A stretch of 64,000 bases of DNA. Source: Variovorax sp. ZS18.2.2. Lineage in GTDB: Bacteria; Pseudomonadota; Gammaproteobacteria; Burkholderiales; Burkholderiaceae_C. Numbering within the stretch: position 1 is the stretch's first letter; each line of letters opens with the position of its first letter. The translations under genes were made by a program, and so were the position numbers. Under the pieces are notes generated by a model. The model was not told where the DNA came from. It did not search any database and saw only the letters and a list, made by a program, of their open reading frames with translations. Below, in pieces: positions 33,757 through 42,830 of this stretch. Location of the stretch: contig NZ_JANLNM010000001.1 in the NCBI RefSeq assembly GCF_024701975.1, forward strand, positions 1,178,001 through 1,242,000. The letters are read 5' to 3'.

Positions 33757-34463
33757 TTCAGGATTTCGAGCAGGCGGTCGAGCCCGCCTTCGTTGATCGC
33801 CACCATGGCTTGCTCGCGCACCTTCGGCTTCGCGTGATAGGCCACCGAAAGCCCGGCCTCGCCCATCATCGGCAGATCGTTCGCACCGTCGCCCACGGCA
33901 ATAGTTTCCTGCGGCGAAATGCCCATGAGCGACGCCACTTCGAGCAGCGTGCGACGCTTCTCGGCACCGTCGCAGATGTCGCCCCAGCTCTGCATCACGA
34001 CCTGGCCAGTGAGCTTGCCGTCCGCTTCGTCGAGCAGGTTCGAGCGCGCAAAGTCGATGCCCAGCTGGTCCTTCACGCGGTTCGCGAAGAAGGTGAAGCC
34101 GCCCGACACCAGCAGCACCTTGAGGCCGGCCGCCTTGCACGCGGCCACCAATTCGGTCGCACCCGGGTTGAGCTTCAACCGCTCGTCGTACACCTGCTGC
34201 AGCGCCTCGACCGGCACGCCCTGCAGCAGCGCCACGCGGCGGCGCAGGCTCTCCTTGAAGTCCTTGATCTCGCCGCGCATCGTGGCCTCGGTGATCGCGG
34301 CCACTTCGGCCTTCTTGCCGACCGCATCGGCGATCTCGTCGATGCATTCGATGTTGATCAGCGTCGAGTCCATGTCGAACGCGATCAGCTTGAAGTCGGC
34401 CAGCGCCAGCGGCGCCTTCACGCGCTGGAGGACGAGGCCGGGGGAAATTTCTGTAGCGCTCAT
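33753..34463 (-). CDS. serB: phosphoserine phosphatase
   Basis: A 236-residue HAD-superfamily phosphatase. The nucleophile motif DMDSTLINIECIDEIAD contains D30 and D32; motif II Ser is in VLLVSGGFTFFANRV; the late GDGANDLPMMGEAGL carries the Mg-binding acidic residues. It catalyses the last step of serine synthesis. No N-terminal ACT domain is present, as in the short betaproteobacterial form. Start and stop both lie in ATGA overlaps, with mfd upstream and the Ldh gene downstream. Confidence 0.97.
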   Translation of the reverse strand: MSATEISPGLVLQRVKAPLALADFKLIAFDMDSTLINIECIDEIADAVGKKAEVAAITEATMRGEIKDFKESLRRRVALLQGVPVEALQQVYDERLKLNPGATELVAACKAAGLKVLLVSGGFTFFANRVKDQLGIDFARSNLLDEADGKLTGQVVMQSWGDICDGAEKRRTLLEVASLMGISPQETIAVGDGANDLPMMGEAGLSVAYHAKPKVREQAMVAINEGGLDRLLEILK

Positions 34464-37400
34464 GCGGGGGCGATTTCCTTGACAAGGGGTTGACCGAGAC
34501 TGCGCAGCACATCGCGCACCATCTGCGCGCGGTCCTTCGGCTCCTTGAGTTCGCGTTCGATGCGAAGCTTCTCGTTGCCGGCGAGCTTGATGTGCTTGTT
34601 CTTCTGCACCAGCTGGATGATGGCCATGCCGTCGACCGGTGCGTCCTTCTTGAAGGTGATGTTGATGAGGCCCGGCGCCGCATCGACCTTCACCACGCCG
34701 TAGGGCCGGGCGAGCACGCGCAGGCGGTGCGTGTCGATGAGCGTCTGCGCCTGCGGCGGTAGCTTGCCGAAGCGGTCGACGATTTCTTCCAGCAGCGTGT
34801 CGATCTGGTCGGGCGTCTTCGCGGTGGCGAGCTTCTTGTAGAACGACAGGCGCAGGTGCACGTCGCCGCAGTAGTCGTCGGGCAGGAGGGCGGGGGCGTG
34901 CAGGTTGATCTCGGTCGTGACCGACAGCGGCGAGAGCAGGTCGGGCTCCTGCCCGGCCTTGAGCGCGCGCACGGCTTCGCTCAGCATCTCGTTGTAGAGC
35001 TGGAAGCCGATCTCCATCATGTTGCCGCTCTGGTTCTCACCGAGCACTTCGCCAGTGCCACGAATTTCGAGGTCGTGCATGGCGAGGTAGAAGCCCGAGC
35101 CCAGCTCTTCCATCTGCTGGATGGCATCGAGCCGCTGGGCCGCCTGCTTGGTCAGGCCCTCGGTGTCCGGCACCATCAGGTACGCATAGGCTTGGTGATG
35201 CGAGCGCCCGACGCGTCCGCGCAGCTGGTGCAGCTGCGCCAGGCCGAACTTGTCGGCGCGGCTCATCACGATGGTGTTGGCGGTCGGCACGTCGATGCCG
35301 GTCTCGATGATGGTCGAGCACAGCAAGAGGTTGTAGCGCTGCGCGACGAAATCGCGCATCACGCGCTCCAGCTCGCGCTCGGGCATCTGGCCGTGGGCGA
35401 CGGCGATGCGGGCCTCGGGCAATATTTCTTCGAGCTTCTGGCGGCGGTTCTCGATGGTCTCGACCTCGTTGTGCAGGAAGTAGACCTGTCCGCCGCGCTT
35501 CAATTCGCGCAGCACGGCTTCGCGGATCACGCCGGTGCCCTCGTTGCGCACGAAGGTCTTGATCGCCAGGCGCCGCTGCGGCGCGGTGGCGATCACGCTC
35601 AGGTCGCGCAGGCCCTCCAGCGCCATGCCCAGCGTGCGCGGAATCGGCGTAGCGGTGAGCGTCAGCACATCGACCTCGGCACGCATCGCCTTCATCGCCT
35701 CCTTGTGGCGCACGCCGAAGCGGTGCTCCTCGTCGATGATGAGCAGGCCCAGGTTCTTGAACTTGACCGACTGCGAGAGCAGCTTGTGCGTGCCGATCAC
35801 GATGTCGATCTGGCCTTCGGCCAGCCCCTTCGCGGCGGCCGTGATTTCCTTGGCCGAGCGAAAGCGGCTCATCTCCGCCACCTTCACCGGCCACTTGGCG
35901 AAGCGGTCGACCAGCGTCTGGTAGTGCTGCTCGGCCAGGAGCGTGGTGGGGGCGAGAAACGCCACCTGCTTGCCGCCGGTGATCGCGATGAAGGCGGCGC
36001 GCAGCGCGACCTCGGTCTTGCCGAAACCCACGTCGCCGCAGACCAGCCGGTCCATCGGCTGGGGCGAGATCATGTCCTGCACCACGGCGTGGATCGCAGC
36101 CTTCTGGTCGGCGGTTTCCTGGAAGCCGAAGTCGTTGGCGAACACCTCGTAGTCGGCGGCCGAGTAGCGGAAGGCATGGCCTTCGCGCGCGGCGCGGCGG
36201 GCGTAGATGTTGAGCAGCTCGGCAGCCGAGTCGCGCACCTGCTCGGCGGCCTTGCGCTTGGCCTTTTCCCACTGGCCGGAGCCCAGTCGGTGCAGCGGGG
36301 CCTCGTCGGCGCTCACGCCGGTGTAGCGACTGATCTGGTGCAACTGCGACACGGGCACGTAGAGCGTGGCCTTGTCGGCGTACTCCAGGTGCAGCATTTC
36401 CTGCAGGAGCGGCTTGCCTTCGGCGTCGACGCCCTGGCCCAGGTCCATGTGCATCAGGCCGCGGTAGCGCCCGATGCCGTGGGCGGTGTGGACGACCGGG
36501 TCGCCGACGTTGAGCTCCGAGAGGTCCTTGATCAGCGCTTCGACGTCGCTGACCTGTTCCTGCTTCTTGTTGCGCCGGCGCGTGGTGGGCGCGGTGGCGA
36601 AGAGTTCGGTCTCGGTGACCAGGTCGATGCCTTGCTCGCGCCATGCGAAGCCCGAGGCCAGCGCGGCGGTGACGATGCCGATCTTCTCGTCGGTGGACGC
36701 CTCGAACTCGGCCAGCGAATCGAAGGCCGGCGGGCTCACGCCGCTTGCGCGGAGGAAGTCGAGCAGGCTTTCGCGCCGGCCGTCGCTCTCGGCGATCAGC
36801 AGCACGCGATGCGGCGTGGCGGCGATGTGGGCCTTGAGGCCGACCAGCGGGTCTTCCGCGCCGCGCACCACGGCGAAGGGCGGGAGGCGGTCGAACTCGG
36901 CGTAGGGCGTGTCGGTGGTGATGTCGCCGCGGATGGCCAGTTGGGCGTGCGGCTTGGCGCGCTGGTAGAACTGCTCGGCGTTCAGGAACAGCGCCTCGGG
37001 CGGCAGCGCGGGGCGCTCGGGATCGCCGCGCACCAGCCTGTAGCGCTCGTTCGCGTCCTGCCAGAAATGCTGGAACGCGGGTTCGAGGTCGCCATGCAGC
37101 ACCACGGTGGCGTCGGGGCCGAGGTAGTCGAATACCGTGGCCGTCTCGTCAAAGAACAGCGGCAGGTAGTACTCGATGCCGGCGGTGGCCACGCCGTTGC
37201 CCATGTCCTTGTAGATGCGGCTCTTGGTCGGGTCGCCTTCGAGCAGTTCGCGCCAGCGGCTGCGAAAGCGCGCGCGGGCGTCGTCGTCCATCGGGAACTC
37301 GCGGCCCGGCAGCAGGCGCACTTCGGGCACGGGGTAGAGGCTGCGCTGGGTGTCCGGGTCGAAGGTGCGGATGGAGTCGATCTCGTCGTCGAACAGGTCG

Positions 37401-37942
37401 ACGCGGAACGGCACGAGCGAGCCCATGGGGAAGAGGTCGATCAGGCCGCCGCGCACCGCGTATTCGCCCGGGCTCACCACCTGCGTCACGTGGCTGTAGC
37501 CGGCCAGCGTGAGCTGGGCCTTGAGCTTGGATTCCTGGAGCTTCTGCTTGGCCTTGAAATGGAAGGTGTAGCCGGCCAGGAACGCCGGCGGCGCCAGGCG
37601 GTAGAGCGCGGTGGTGGCGGGCACCAGCACCACGTCGGCCTCTTTCTGGCTGATGCGCCAGAGGGTGGCCAGGCGCTCGCTGATCAGGTCCTGGTGGGGC
37701 GAGAAGCTGTCGTAGGGGAGCGTCTCCCAGTCGGGGAAGAGGGCGCAGCGCAGGTCGGGCGCGAAGAAGGCGATCTCGTCGATGAGCCGCTGCGCGTCGT
37801 TGGCGTCGGCCGTGAACATCGCGGTGGCGCGGCCGGCAGCCTTCTCGCGCATCCCCAGCTGCGCGAGCAGCAGGGCATCGGCCGACAGAGGGGGACGCGG
37901 CAGCGTGAAACGCTTGCCCGCCGTGAGGTGGGGGAGGTCCAT
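34460..37942 (-). CDS. mfd: transcription-repair coupling factor Mfd
   Basis: A 1160-residue ATP-dependent translocase that removes stalled RNA polymerase and recruits UvrA. Order: UvrB-like N-terminal module (PDWETLPYDSFSPHQDLISE), RNA-polymerase-interacting domain (VGDPVVHTAHGIGRYRGL), then the helicase core with Walker A GDVGFGKTEVALRAAF, DEEHRFGVRHKE and QLRGRVGRS, and a C-terminal TRCF domain. ATG at 37942 is preferred; a TTG seven codons upstream is possible. Divergent from ispD across a palindromic promoter region. Confidence 0.97.
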   Translation of the reverse strand: MDLPHLTAGKRFTLPRPPLSADALLLAQLGMREKAAGRATAMFTADANDAQRLIDEIAFFAPDLRCALFPDWETLPYDSFSPHQDLISERLATLWRISQKEADVVLVPATTALYRLAPPAFLAGYTFHFKAKQKLQESKLKAQLTLAGYSHVTQVVSPGEYAVRGGLIDLFPMGSLVPFRVDLFDDEIDSIRTFDPDTQRSLYPVPEVRLLPGREFPMDDDARARFRSRWRELLEGDPTKSRIYKDMGNGVATAGIEYYLPLFFDETATVFDYLGPDATVVLHGDLEPAFQHFWQDANERYRLVRGDPERPALPPEALFLNAEQFYQRAKPHAQLAIRGDITTDTPYAEFDRLPPFAVVRGAEDPLVGLKAHIAATPHRVLLIAESDGRRESLLDFLRASGVSPPAFDSLAEFEASTDEKIGIVTAALASGFAWREQGIDLVTETELFATAPTTRRRNKKQEQVSDVEALIKDLSELNVGDPVVHTAHGIGRYRGLMHMDLGQGVDAEGKPLLQEMLHLEYADKATLYVPVSQLHQISRYTGVSADEAPLHRLGSGQWEKAKRKAAEQVRDSAAELLNIYARRAAREGHAFRYSAADYEVFANDFGFQETADQKAAIHAVVQDMISPQPMDRLVCGDVGFGKTEVALRAAFIAITGGKQVAFLAPTTLLAEQHYQTLVDRFAKWPVKVAEMSRFRSAKEITAAAKGLAEGQIDIVIGTHKLLSQSVKFKNLGLLIIDEEHRFGVRHKEAMKAMRAEVDVLTLTATPIPRTLGMALEGLRDLSVIATAPQRRLAIKTFVRNEGTGVIREAVLRELKRGGQVYFLHNEVETIENRRQKLEEILPEARIAVAHGQMPERELERVMRDFVAQRYNLLLCSTIIETGIDVPTANTIVMSRADKFGLAQLHQLRGRVGRSHHQAYAYLMVPDTEGLTKQAAQRLDAIQQMEELGSGFYLAMHDLEIRGTGEVLGENQSGNMMEIGFQLYNEMLSEAVRALKAGQEPDLLSPLSVTTEINLHAPALLPDDYCGDVHLRLSFYKKLATAKTPDQIDTLLEEIVDRFGKLPPQAQTLIDTHRLRVLARPYGVVKVDAAPGLINITFKKDAPVDGMAIIQLVQKNKHIKLAGNEKLRIERELKEPKDRAQMVRDVLRSLGQPLVKEIAPA

Positions 37943-38002
37943 GGAACGCTTCGAAAAATGCAAGACACCCCGCGCCGGGCGGCGAGGGGTGTGCGGAGGG
38001 CA

Positions 38003-38012
38003 ATTCTAGAAT
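38003..38012. promoter_or_regulatory. palindromic divergent -10 element between mfd and ispD
   Basis: ATTCTAGAAT is a perfect 10-bp palindrome that reads TAGAAT, a good sigma-70 -10 hexamer, on each strand. It lies 50 bp before ispD and 61 bp before mfd, so two opposed promoters may share this site. The -35 regions are weak. Confidence 0.35.
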
Positions 38013-38061
38013 GGCGGCCCTTTATCCGCTTGTCGGCCATTGGCCTGTGCCGCACCCATCA

Positions 38062-38775
38062 ATGTCTTCTTCCCGATTTTTCGTGCTGATCCCTTGTGCC
38101 GGCTCCGGCCATCGCGCGGGCGGCACCCAGCCCAAGCAGTACCGGCGGCTCGCGGGGGCGTCGATGGTGGCGCACACGGTGGAAGCCTTTCGTGCCCTGG
38201 CCGGTCGTTTTGCCGGGCTGGCGGTGGTGGTGTCGCCGGACGACCGTGAAGTGCAGGCCGCGCTGCCGCGCTTTCCGGGCAACGACGAATACCTGCTGCA
38301 GGTCGGCGGCCTGACCCGGGCCGCCACGGTGCGCAACGGCCTCGCCGCGCTGCGACAGAAGGGTGCCGGAGCGCACGACTGGGTGCTGGTGCACGACGCG
38401 GCGCGCTGCCTCGTCACCTCCAGCCAGATCGAGGCACTGATCGCCGCCTGCGAACACGACGCCGTCGGCGGCCTGCTGGCGCACCGGCTGGCCGACACGC
38501 TGAAGGTGTCCTCGACCGACAGCCGCGTCTCGCAGACCTTGTCGCGCGCCGACAAATGGCTGGCCCAGACGCCCCAGATGTTCCGCATCGGCATGCTGCT
38601 CGACGCGCTGGAGCGCGTGGGCGACGTGGTGACCGACGAGGCCAGCGCCATCGAGGCCATCGGCCTTGCGCCGCTGCTGGTACCGGGCAGCGCCCAGAAT
38701 TTCAAGATCACCTTTCCTGAAGATTTCGCACTGGCCGAGGCGGTTTTGCTCAGCCGCAAGAAAGCCATCGCATGA
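38062..38775 (+). CDS. ispD: 2-C-methyl-D-erythritol 4-phosphate cytidylyltransferase
   Basis: A 237-residue MEP-pathway enzyme making CDP-methylerythritol. The nucleotide-binding loop is [18 protein letters not shown] near residue 8, followed by [12 protein letters not shown] and [15 protein letters not shown]. The ATG at 38062 gives the normal family N-terminus; an upstream in-frame ATG (38011) would add 17 unconserved residues. Its end overlaps ispF as ATGA, the usual IspD-IspF pairing. Divergent from mfd. Confidence 0.97.
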   Translation: MSSSRFFVLIPCAGSGHRAGGTQPKQYRRLAGASMVAHTVEAFRALAGRFAGLAVVVSPDDREVQAALPRFPGNDEYLLQVGGLTRAATVRNGLAALRQKGAGAHDWVLVHDAARCLVTSSQIEALIAACEHDAVGGLLAHRLADTLKVSSTDSRVSQTLSRADKWLAQTPQMFRIGMLLDALERVGDVVTDEASAIEAIGLAPLLVPGSAQNFKITFPEDFALAEAVLLSRKKAIA

Positions 38776-39269
38776 CGTCACCTGCAGCGCCGTTCAACAT
38801 CCGCGTCGGCGAGGGCTGGGACGTTCACCAGCTCGTGGCGGGGCGCAAGCTCATCCTGGGCGGCATCGAGGTGCCGCACACCACCGGCCTGCTGGGGCAC
38901 TCGGACGCCGACGTGCTGCTGCACGCGATCACCGATGCGCTGTTGGGCGGCGTGGGGCTGGGCGATATCGGCCGGCACTTTCCCGACACCGACGTGCAGT
39001 TCCGCGGTGCCGATTCGGCCGTGCTGCTCGCCGAGGCGGCGCGCCGCGTGCGGGCGGCCGGCTGGGAGATCGGCAACGTCGACAGCACCGTGATCGCGCA
39101 GGCGCCGAAGCTGGCGCCGCACATTCCGCTCATGTGCCAGCGCATCGCGGACACGCTGGGCATCGCGCTCGACCAAGTCAACGTGAAGGCCAAGACGGCC
39201 GAGAAGCTCGGCCCAGTGGGCGAGGGCCGGGCAATGGAGGCGCGCGCGGCGGTCTTGCTCCACCGCTGA
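38772..39269 (+). CDS. ispF: 2-C-methyl-D-erythritol 2,4-cyclodiphosphate synthase
   Basis: A 165-residue homotrimeric MEP-pathway enzyme. Metal ligands D17 and H19 lie in [10 protein letters not shown], the second metal-site motif is [14 protein letters not shown], and [13 protein letters not shown] and the C-terminal [14 protein letters not shown] block complete the signature. Translationally coupled to ispD (ATGA). It converges with the sensor kinase gene, 18 bp apart. Confidence 0.97.
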   Translation: MTSPAAPFNIRVGEGWDVHQLVAGRKLILGGIEVPHTTGLLGHSDADVLLHAITDALLGGVGLGDIGRHFPDTDVQFRGADSAVLLAEAARRVRAAGWEIGNVDSTVIAQAPKLAPHIPLMCQRIADTLGIALDQVNVKAKTAEKLGPVGEGRAMEARAAVLLHR

Positions 39270-39287
39270 GCGGCTGGAAAGGCCGGA

Positions 39288-40706
39288 TCAGCCGGGCTTC
39301 TTGCCGCCGCCCGGTACTTCGCCCGGCTTGGGCGTCGGCATGGCGCGCGGCATGCGGATGTGGGCCGCGAGCCCGCGCCCCGGCGTGCTGGTGAGCGCGA
39401 AGGTGCCGCCCATGCGCTCGATGTTCTTCGCCACGATCGACAGGCCCAGGCCTGCGCCCGCCGCCGAGGTGCGTGCCGCGTCGCCGCGGAAGAAGGGCTT
39501 GGTCAGCTGCGAAAGCAGGGCGGGCTCGACGCCCGCGCCGTGATCGCGCACCTTGATCAGCACCGCATCGTTGTTCGCCTGCGCCTGGATCGTGACGTCC
39601 GCGACGCCGGTGGCCGGCGTCTTGCCGTAGCGGCGGGCGTTCTCGACCAGGTTGGAGATCACGCGCGTGAGTTCGACCTCGTCGCCCAGCACGCGCAGGT
39701 CGGGTGGCACCTCGACCTTGATGTTCATCTCCTCGTAGTCCTGCACGGCGTAGGTGCAGGCATCGACCACGTCGCGCAGCAGCACGGGCCGCGGATCGAC
39801 ATGGTCGGGCCGGGCGTAGTCGAGGAACTTGTCGATGATCGCGTCGAGCTGGGCGATGTCGGCCGCCATGTGGTCGCGCGCATCTTCGTCGGCCACGCTC
39901 ATCTCGGTTTCGAGCCGCAGGCGCGCGAGCGGCGTGCGCAGGTCGTGCGAGATGCCGGCCAGCATGATGGCGCGGTCCTGCTCGATCTTGGCGAGCTGGT
40001 CGGCCATGCGGTTGAAGCCGATGTTGACCGCGCGGATCTCGTTGGTGCGGGCGCGCTCATCGAGCCGGTGCGCCTCGTACTCGCCTTCGCGCACCTGCAT
40101 GGTGGCGCGCGACAACTGCTTGAGCGGCAGGTTGATGAGCCGGGTGATCAGCGCCGCGCCGGCCAGCGACAGCGCCATCGCGGTGCTGAGCCAGACGAGC
40201 CAGGTGCGCCCGCCCACGCGGCTGAAGCGCGTGGGGTCGAGCAGCAGCCAGTAGGTGTCGCTCTCGATGGTGAAGCCGATCCAGAGGCCCGCTTCGTCGT
40301 TCACGCGGCTGGCCACCGTGGTGCCTTCACCGAGCTGGTCGATCAGCTCCTCGGTCACGCGCAGGTCGAGCGCACCGCTGGTGTAGGGCTGGAAGCGGTC
40401 GTTGGGCTCGCGCGGCAGGATGCGCACGCCTTCCTGGTCGGCCAGCGTCTTGATCAGCGACACCCGGGTGATGGCGTCCGAATACACCAGCGCCGCGCGC
40501 GTGAGGTTCACGAGCGAGGCGATCTGGTGGGCGGTTTGAATGGCGCGTGGCTCGTATTCGAGCGAGCGGAAGGTCTGCAGCCAGGCGACCGTACAGCCGA
40601 TCAGCAGCAGCGCGAGCAGGAAGAAAGTGCGCCAGAAAAGGCTGAACCCGACCTTGAGGCCGGGGCGACGGTCACGCGCCGCGCTGGCCTCCAGCGGGCT
40701 CGGCAT
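39288..40706 (-). CDS. EnvZ-type sensor histidine kinase
   Basis: A 472-residue inner-membrane kinase. Two transmembrane helices (FFLLALLLIGCTVAW and LVWLSTAMALSLAGAALI) flank a periplasmic sensor of about 130 residues. A HAMP domain follows (INLPLKQLSRATMQVREGEY), then the phospho-acceptor His in AGISHDLRTPLARLRLETEM and a catalytic ATP-binding domain with NLVENARRYG, DHGAGVEP and GAGLGLSIV. It pairs with the OmpR-type regulator upstream. ATG at 40706 follows a short AGG; a GTG at 40775 would add 23 Pro/Ala-rich residues and cannot be excluded. The C-terminus ends in a Lys/Gly/Pro-rich tail. Confidence 0.92.
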   Translation of the reverse strand: MPSPLEASAARDRRPGLKVGFSLFWRTFFLLALLLIGCTVAWLQTFRSLEYEPRAIQTAHQIASLVNLTRAALVYSDAITRVSLIKTLADQEGVRILPREPNDRFQPYTSGALDLRVTEELIDQLGEGTTVASRVNDEAGLWIGFTIESDTYWLLLDPTRFSRVGGRTWLVWLSTAMALSLAGAALITRLINLPLKQLSRATMQVREGEYEAHRLDERARTNEIRAVNIGFNRMADQLAKIEQDRAIMLAGISHDLRTPLARLRLETEMSVADEDARDHMAADIAQLDAIIDKFLDYARPDHVDPRPVLLRDVVDACTYAVQDYEEMNIKVEVPPDLRVLGDEVELTRVISNLVENARRYGKTPATGVADVTIQAQANNDAVLIKVRDHGAGVEPALLSQLTKPFFRGDAARTSAAGAGLGLSIVAKNIERMGGTFALTSTPGRGLAAHIRMPRAMPTPKPGEVPGGGKKPG

Positions 40707-40789
40707 CGTGACCTGCGCGCCATCCTCCTGCGCCGGGCCGGGTCTGGCAGGTCTGGCAGTTGGGCCGATGGCCACCTCTCAGCGGGGCG

Positions 40790-41521
40790 TCAGGCCGCGC
40801 CGTCCGGCACGAACACGTAGCCCACGCCCCAGACGGTCTGGATGTAGCGCGGTGCCGCGGCGTCGGACTCGACCAGCTTGCGCAGGCGCGAGATCTGCAC
40901 GTCCAGGCTGCGGTCGAAGGGTTCGAATTCGCGGCCGCGGGCCAGTTGGGCGAGCTTTTCGCGCGACAGCGGCTGGCGCGGATGGCGCACCAGCGCCTTC
41001 AGCATCGCGAACTCGCCGGTGGTCAGCGAGAGCTCCTCGCCGTCCTTCTTGAGCGTGCGCGAGCCGAGATCGAAGGCGAACGGGCCGAAGGTGACGGTCT
41101 CGTTCTCGGTAGAGGGGGCGCCGGGTGCCTCGAGCGGCGGACGGCGGCGCAGCACGGCATGCACGCGGGCCAGCAGTTCGCGGGGGTTGAAGGGCTTGCC
41201 GAGGTAGTCGTCGGCGCCGACTTCGAGGCCGACGATGCGGTCCACGTCTTCGCCCTTGGCGGTGAGCATGATGATCGGCGTGCGGTCGTTGGCGGCGCGA
41301 AGGCGCCGGCAGACCGAGAGGCCGTCTTCGCCGGGCATCATCAGGTCGAGCACGATCAGGTCGACCGTGTCGCGCAACAGGATGCGGTTGAGCGCCTTGC
41401 CGTCCTCGGCCACGATCACTTCGAAACCTTCCTGGGTCAGGTAGCGGCGAAGCAGGTCACGGATGCGGGCGTCGTCGTCGACGATCACGATCTTGTCGGT
41501 GCGAGCGGGAACTTGAGTCAT
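40790..41521 (-). CDS. OmpR-type response regulator
   Basis: A 243-residue OmpR/PhoB-family regulator. Receiver domain: acidic pocket VDDDARIRDLL, phosphoacceptor D59 in LIVLDLMMPGEDGL, the Thr in IIMLTAKGED and the Lys in ADDYLGKPFNPREL. C-terminal winged helix: LTTGEFAMLKALVRHP and DVQISRLRKLVE with VWGVGYVFVP. It precedes its cognate EnvZ-type kinase. Its upstream region contains two opposed GTTACA sites, compatible with autoregulation. Confidence 0.95.
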   Translation of the reverse strand: MTQVPARTDKIVIVDDDARIRDLLRRYLTQEGFEVIVAEDGKALNRILLRDTVDLIVLDLMMPGEDGLSVCRRLRAANDRTPIIMLTAKGEDVDRIVGLEVGADDYLGKPFNPRELLARVHAVLRRRPPLEAPGAPSTENETVTFGPFAFDLGSRTLKKDGEELSLTTGEFAMLKALVRHPRQPLSREKLAQLARGREFEPFDRSLDVQISRLRKLVESDAAAPRYIQTVWGVGYVFVPDGAA

Positions 41522-41536
41522 TTCTACAACGTTGAA

Positions 41537-41614
41537 TTTGTAACAGCGCCGATTCTGAAGGCGTTAGCACCCCATCGAGCCAGATTTACTTATGGTTTGA
41601 CACTAAGTTACAAA
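41537..41614. promoter_or_regulatory. paired GTTACA sites upstream of the OmpR-type regulator
   Basis: TTTGTAAC (41537-41544) and GTTACAAA (41607-41614) form an 8-bp inverted pair in the 174-bp gap between the response regulator and a secreted-protein gene. OmpR sites in enterics contain GTTACA half-sites, so these may be autoregulatory. A perfect TTGACA lies at 41597-41602, but no matching -10 was found. Confidence 0.4.
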
Positions 41615-41695
41615 ACTTGCGGACGCTCGCCCTATGGACATCCGGTGTTCGTCCAGCGGTGGCAAAGTTCCCCTGCCTTCACGACCAACCACTCG

Positions 41696-42052
41696 ATGAG
41701 ACTTCCTTTTTCCGCACTGCCATTGCTTCTTGCCTGCGCCTGTGGTTCCACATGGGCGGTTTCCGGTGACTTTTTCAGGGTCGGCGAGGTGCGCCGCAGT
41801 GAAGTGCGGGATGCAGTGGCCGCCCATCGGGCTGCGCAGCGAGAGGAAATCCGCCGGGAAGAAGCCGTCGCCGGCAGGCGCCTGACCGCCGGGGAGTTGT
41901 TCGAGTTGCGGCAGCAGATCCGGGGGCAGTGGATGCCGCCGGGCGTGGGTGCCATGGCGAATTCGGCAGAATCGCAACCAGCCGAGCGGATCGCGCCGGC
42001 ACCGATGCCCGCCGCGCGTTCGCTGATCGCGCCGCGCAGCCAGCGCCCCTGA
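41696..42052 (+). CDS. small secreted hypothetical protein
   Basis: A 118-residue protein with a signal peptide (MRLPFSALPLLLACACGSTW, cleavage near AVS), then a highly charged helical stretch with repeated Arg/Glu (AAHRAAQREEIRREEAVAGRR), a LTAGELFELRQQIRGQW segment and a Pro/Ala-rich tail. No family recognised. A lipobox is not clear, although two Cys occur in the signal. It is divergent from the OmpR/EnvZ pair and shares the gap containing the candidate OmpR sites, so it could be a target. The next gene, also secreted, starts 49 bp on. Confidence 0.65.
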   Translation: MRLPFSALPLLLACACGSTWAVSGDFFRVGEVRRSEVRDAVAAHRAAQREEIRREEAVAGRRLTAGELFELRQQIRGQWMPPGVGAMANSAESQPAERIAPAPMPAARSLIAPRSQRP

Positions 42053-42101
42053 GGGCCCTGGCGCGGGTGTTCCTCGCCATCAACCTAGGGAGTCCCTTGC
42101 C

Positions 42102-42803
42102 TTGAAAAAAATCAAATTGCTCGCCGTTTGCGCCGCCCTGGCCGCTGCCGGCTCCGCGCTGGCCCAGAACGTGGTCGCTCCGGCGCCGCAGAACGTGCTG
42201 CAGCTCACTGCCTCCGGAACGGTCGAGGTCCAGCAGGACCTCTTGAGCATGACGCTCGTGACCACCCGCGACGCGACCGATGCAGCCACCGTGCAGACGC
42301 AGCTCAAGGTCGCGCTCGACGCCGCCCTCAACGAAGCCAAGAAGAACGCGCAGCCCGGCCAGCTCGACGTGCGCACCGGCAACTTCAGCCTCTCGCCGCG
42401 CTACACGAAGGACGGCAAGATCAACGGCTGGCAGGGCTCCACGGAGCTGGTGCTCGAAGGCCGCGACTTTCCGCGCATCACCCAGACGGCCGGCCGCATC
42501 ACCACGCTCAGCGTGGGCAACGTGGGTTTCGGCCTGAGCCGCGAGCAACGCGCCAAGACCGAGGCCGAAGCGCAGAACATCGCGATCGAGAACTTCAAGC
42601 AGAAGGCCAACGAGCTGGCCAAGGGCTTCGGCTTCAGCGGCTACACGCTGCGCGAGGTGTCGGTGAACGCGAACGACGGCGGCCCGCGCCCTCGGGTGAT
42701 GGCGATGCAGGCCAAGTCGTTCTCGGCCGATTCGGCCGTGCCAGTCGAAGCCGGCAAGACCAGCGTGATCGTGAACGTTTCGGGGTCGGTGCAGCTCAAG
42801 TAA
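42102..42803 (+). CDS. SIMPL domain (DUF541) periplasmic protein
   Basis: A 233-residue exported protein with signal peptide (KKIKLLAVCAALAAAGSALA) followed by the SIMPL/DUF541 fold: LQLTASGTVEVQQDLLSMTL near residue 32, VRTGNFSLSPRYTKDGKI and WQGSTELVLEG. Relatives such as E. coli YggE are linked to oxidative stress tolerance, but no enzymatic activity is established. The start is TTG, nine bases after AGGGAG; no in-frame ATG would retain the signal peptide. Same direction as the small secreted gene upstream. Confidence 0.9.
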   Translation: MKKIKLLAVCAALAAAGSALAQNVVAPAPQNVLQLTASGTVEVQQDLLSMTLVTTRDATDAATVQTQLKVALDAALNEAKKNAQPGQLDVRTGNFSLSPRYTKDGKINGWQGSTELVLEGRDFPRITQTAGRITTLSVGNVGFGLSREQRAKTEAEAQNIAIENFKQKANELAKGFGFSGYTLREVSVNANDGGPRPRVMAMQAKSFSADSAVPVEAGKTSVIVNVSGSVQLK

Positions 42804-42830
42804 AAAGCGCGGGCACCGCTGGATGGCGCC

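Noticed and set aside
34856..38089. Plus-strand open frame of about 1077 codons opposite mfd
   Set aside because: Low-complexity shadow of mfd, which has complete helicase motifs on the minus strand.
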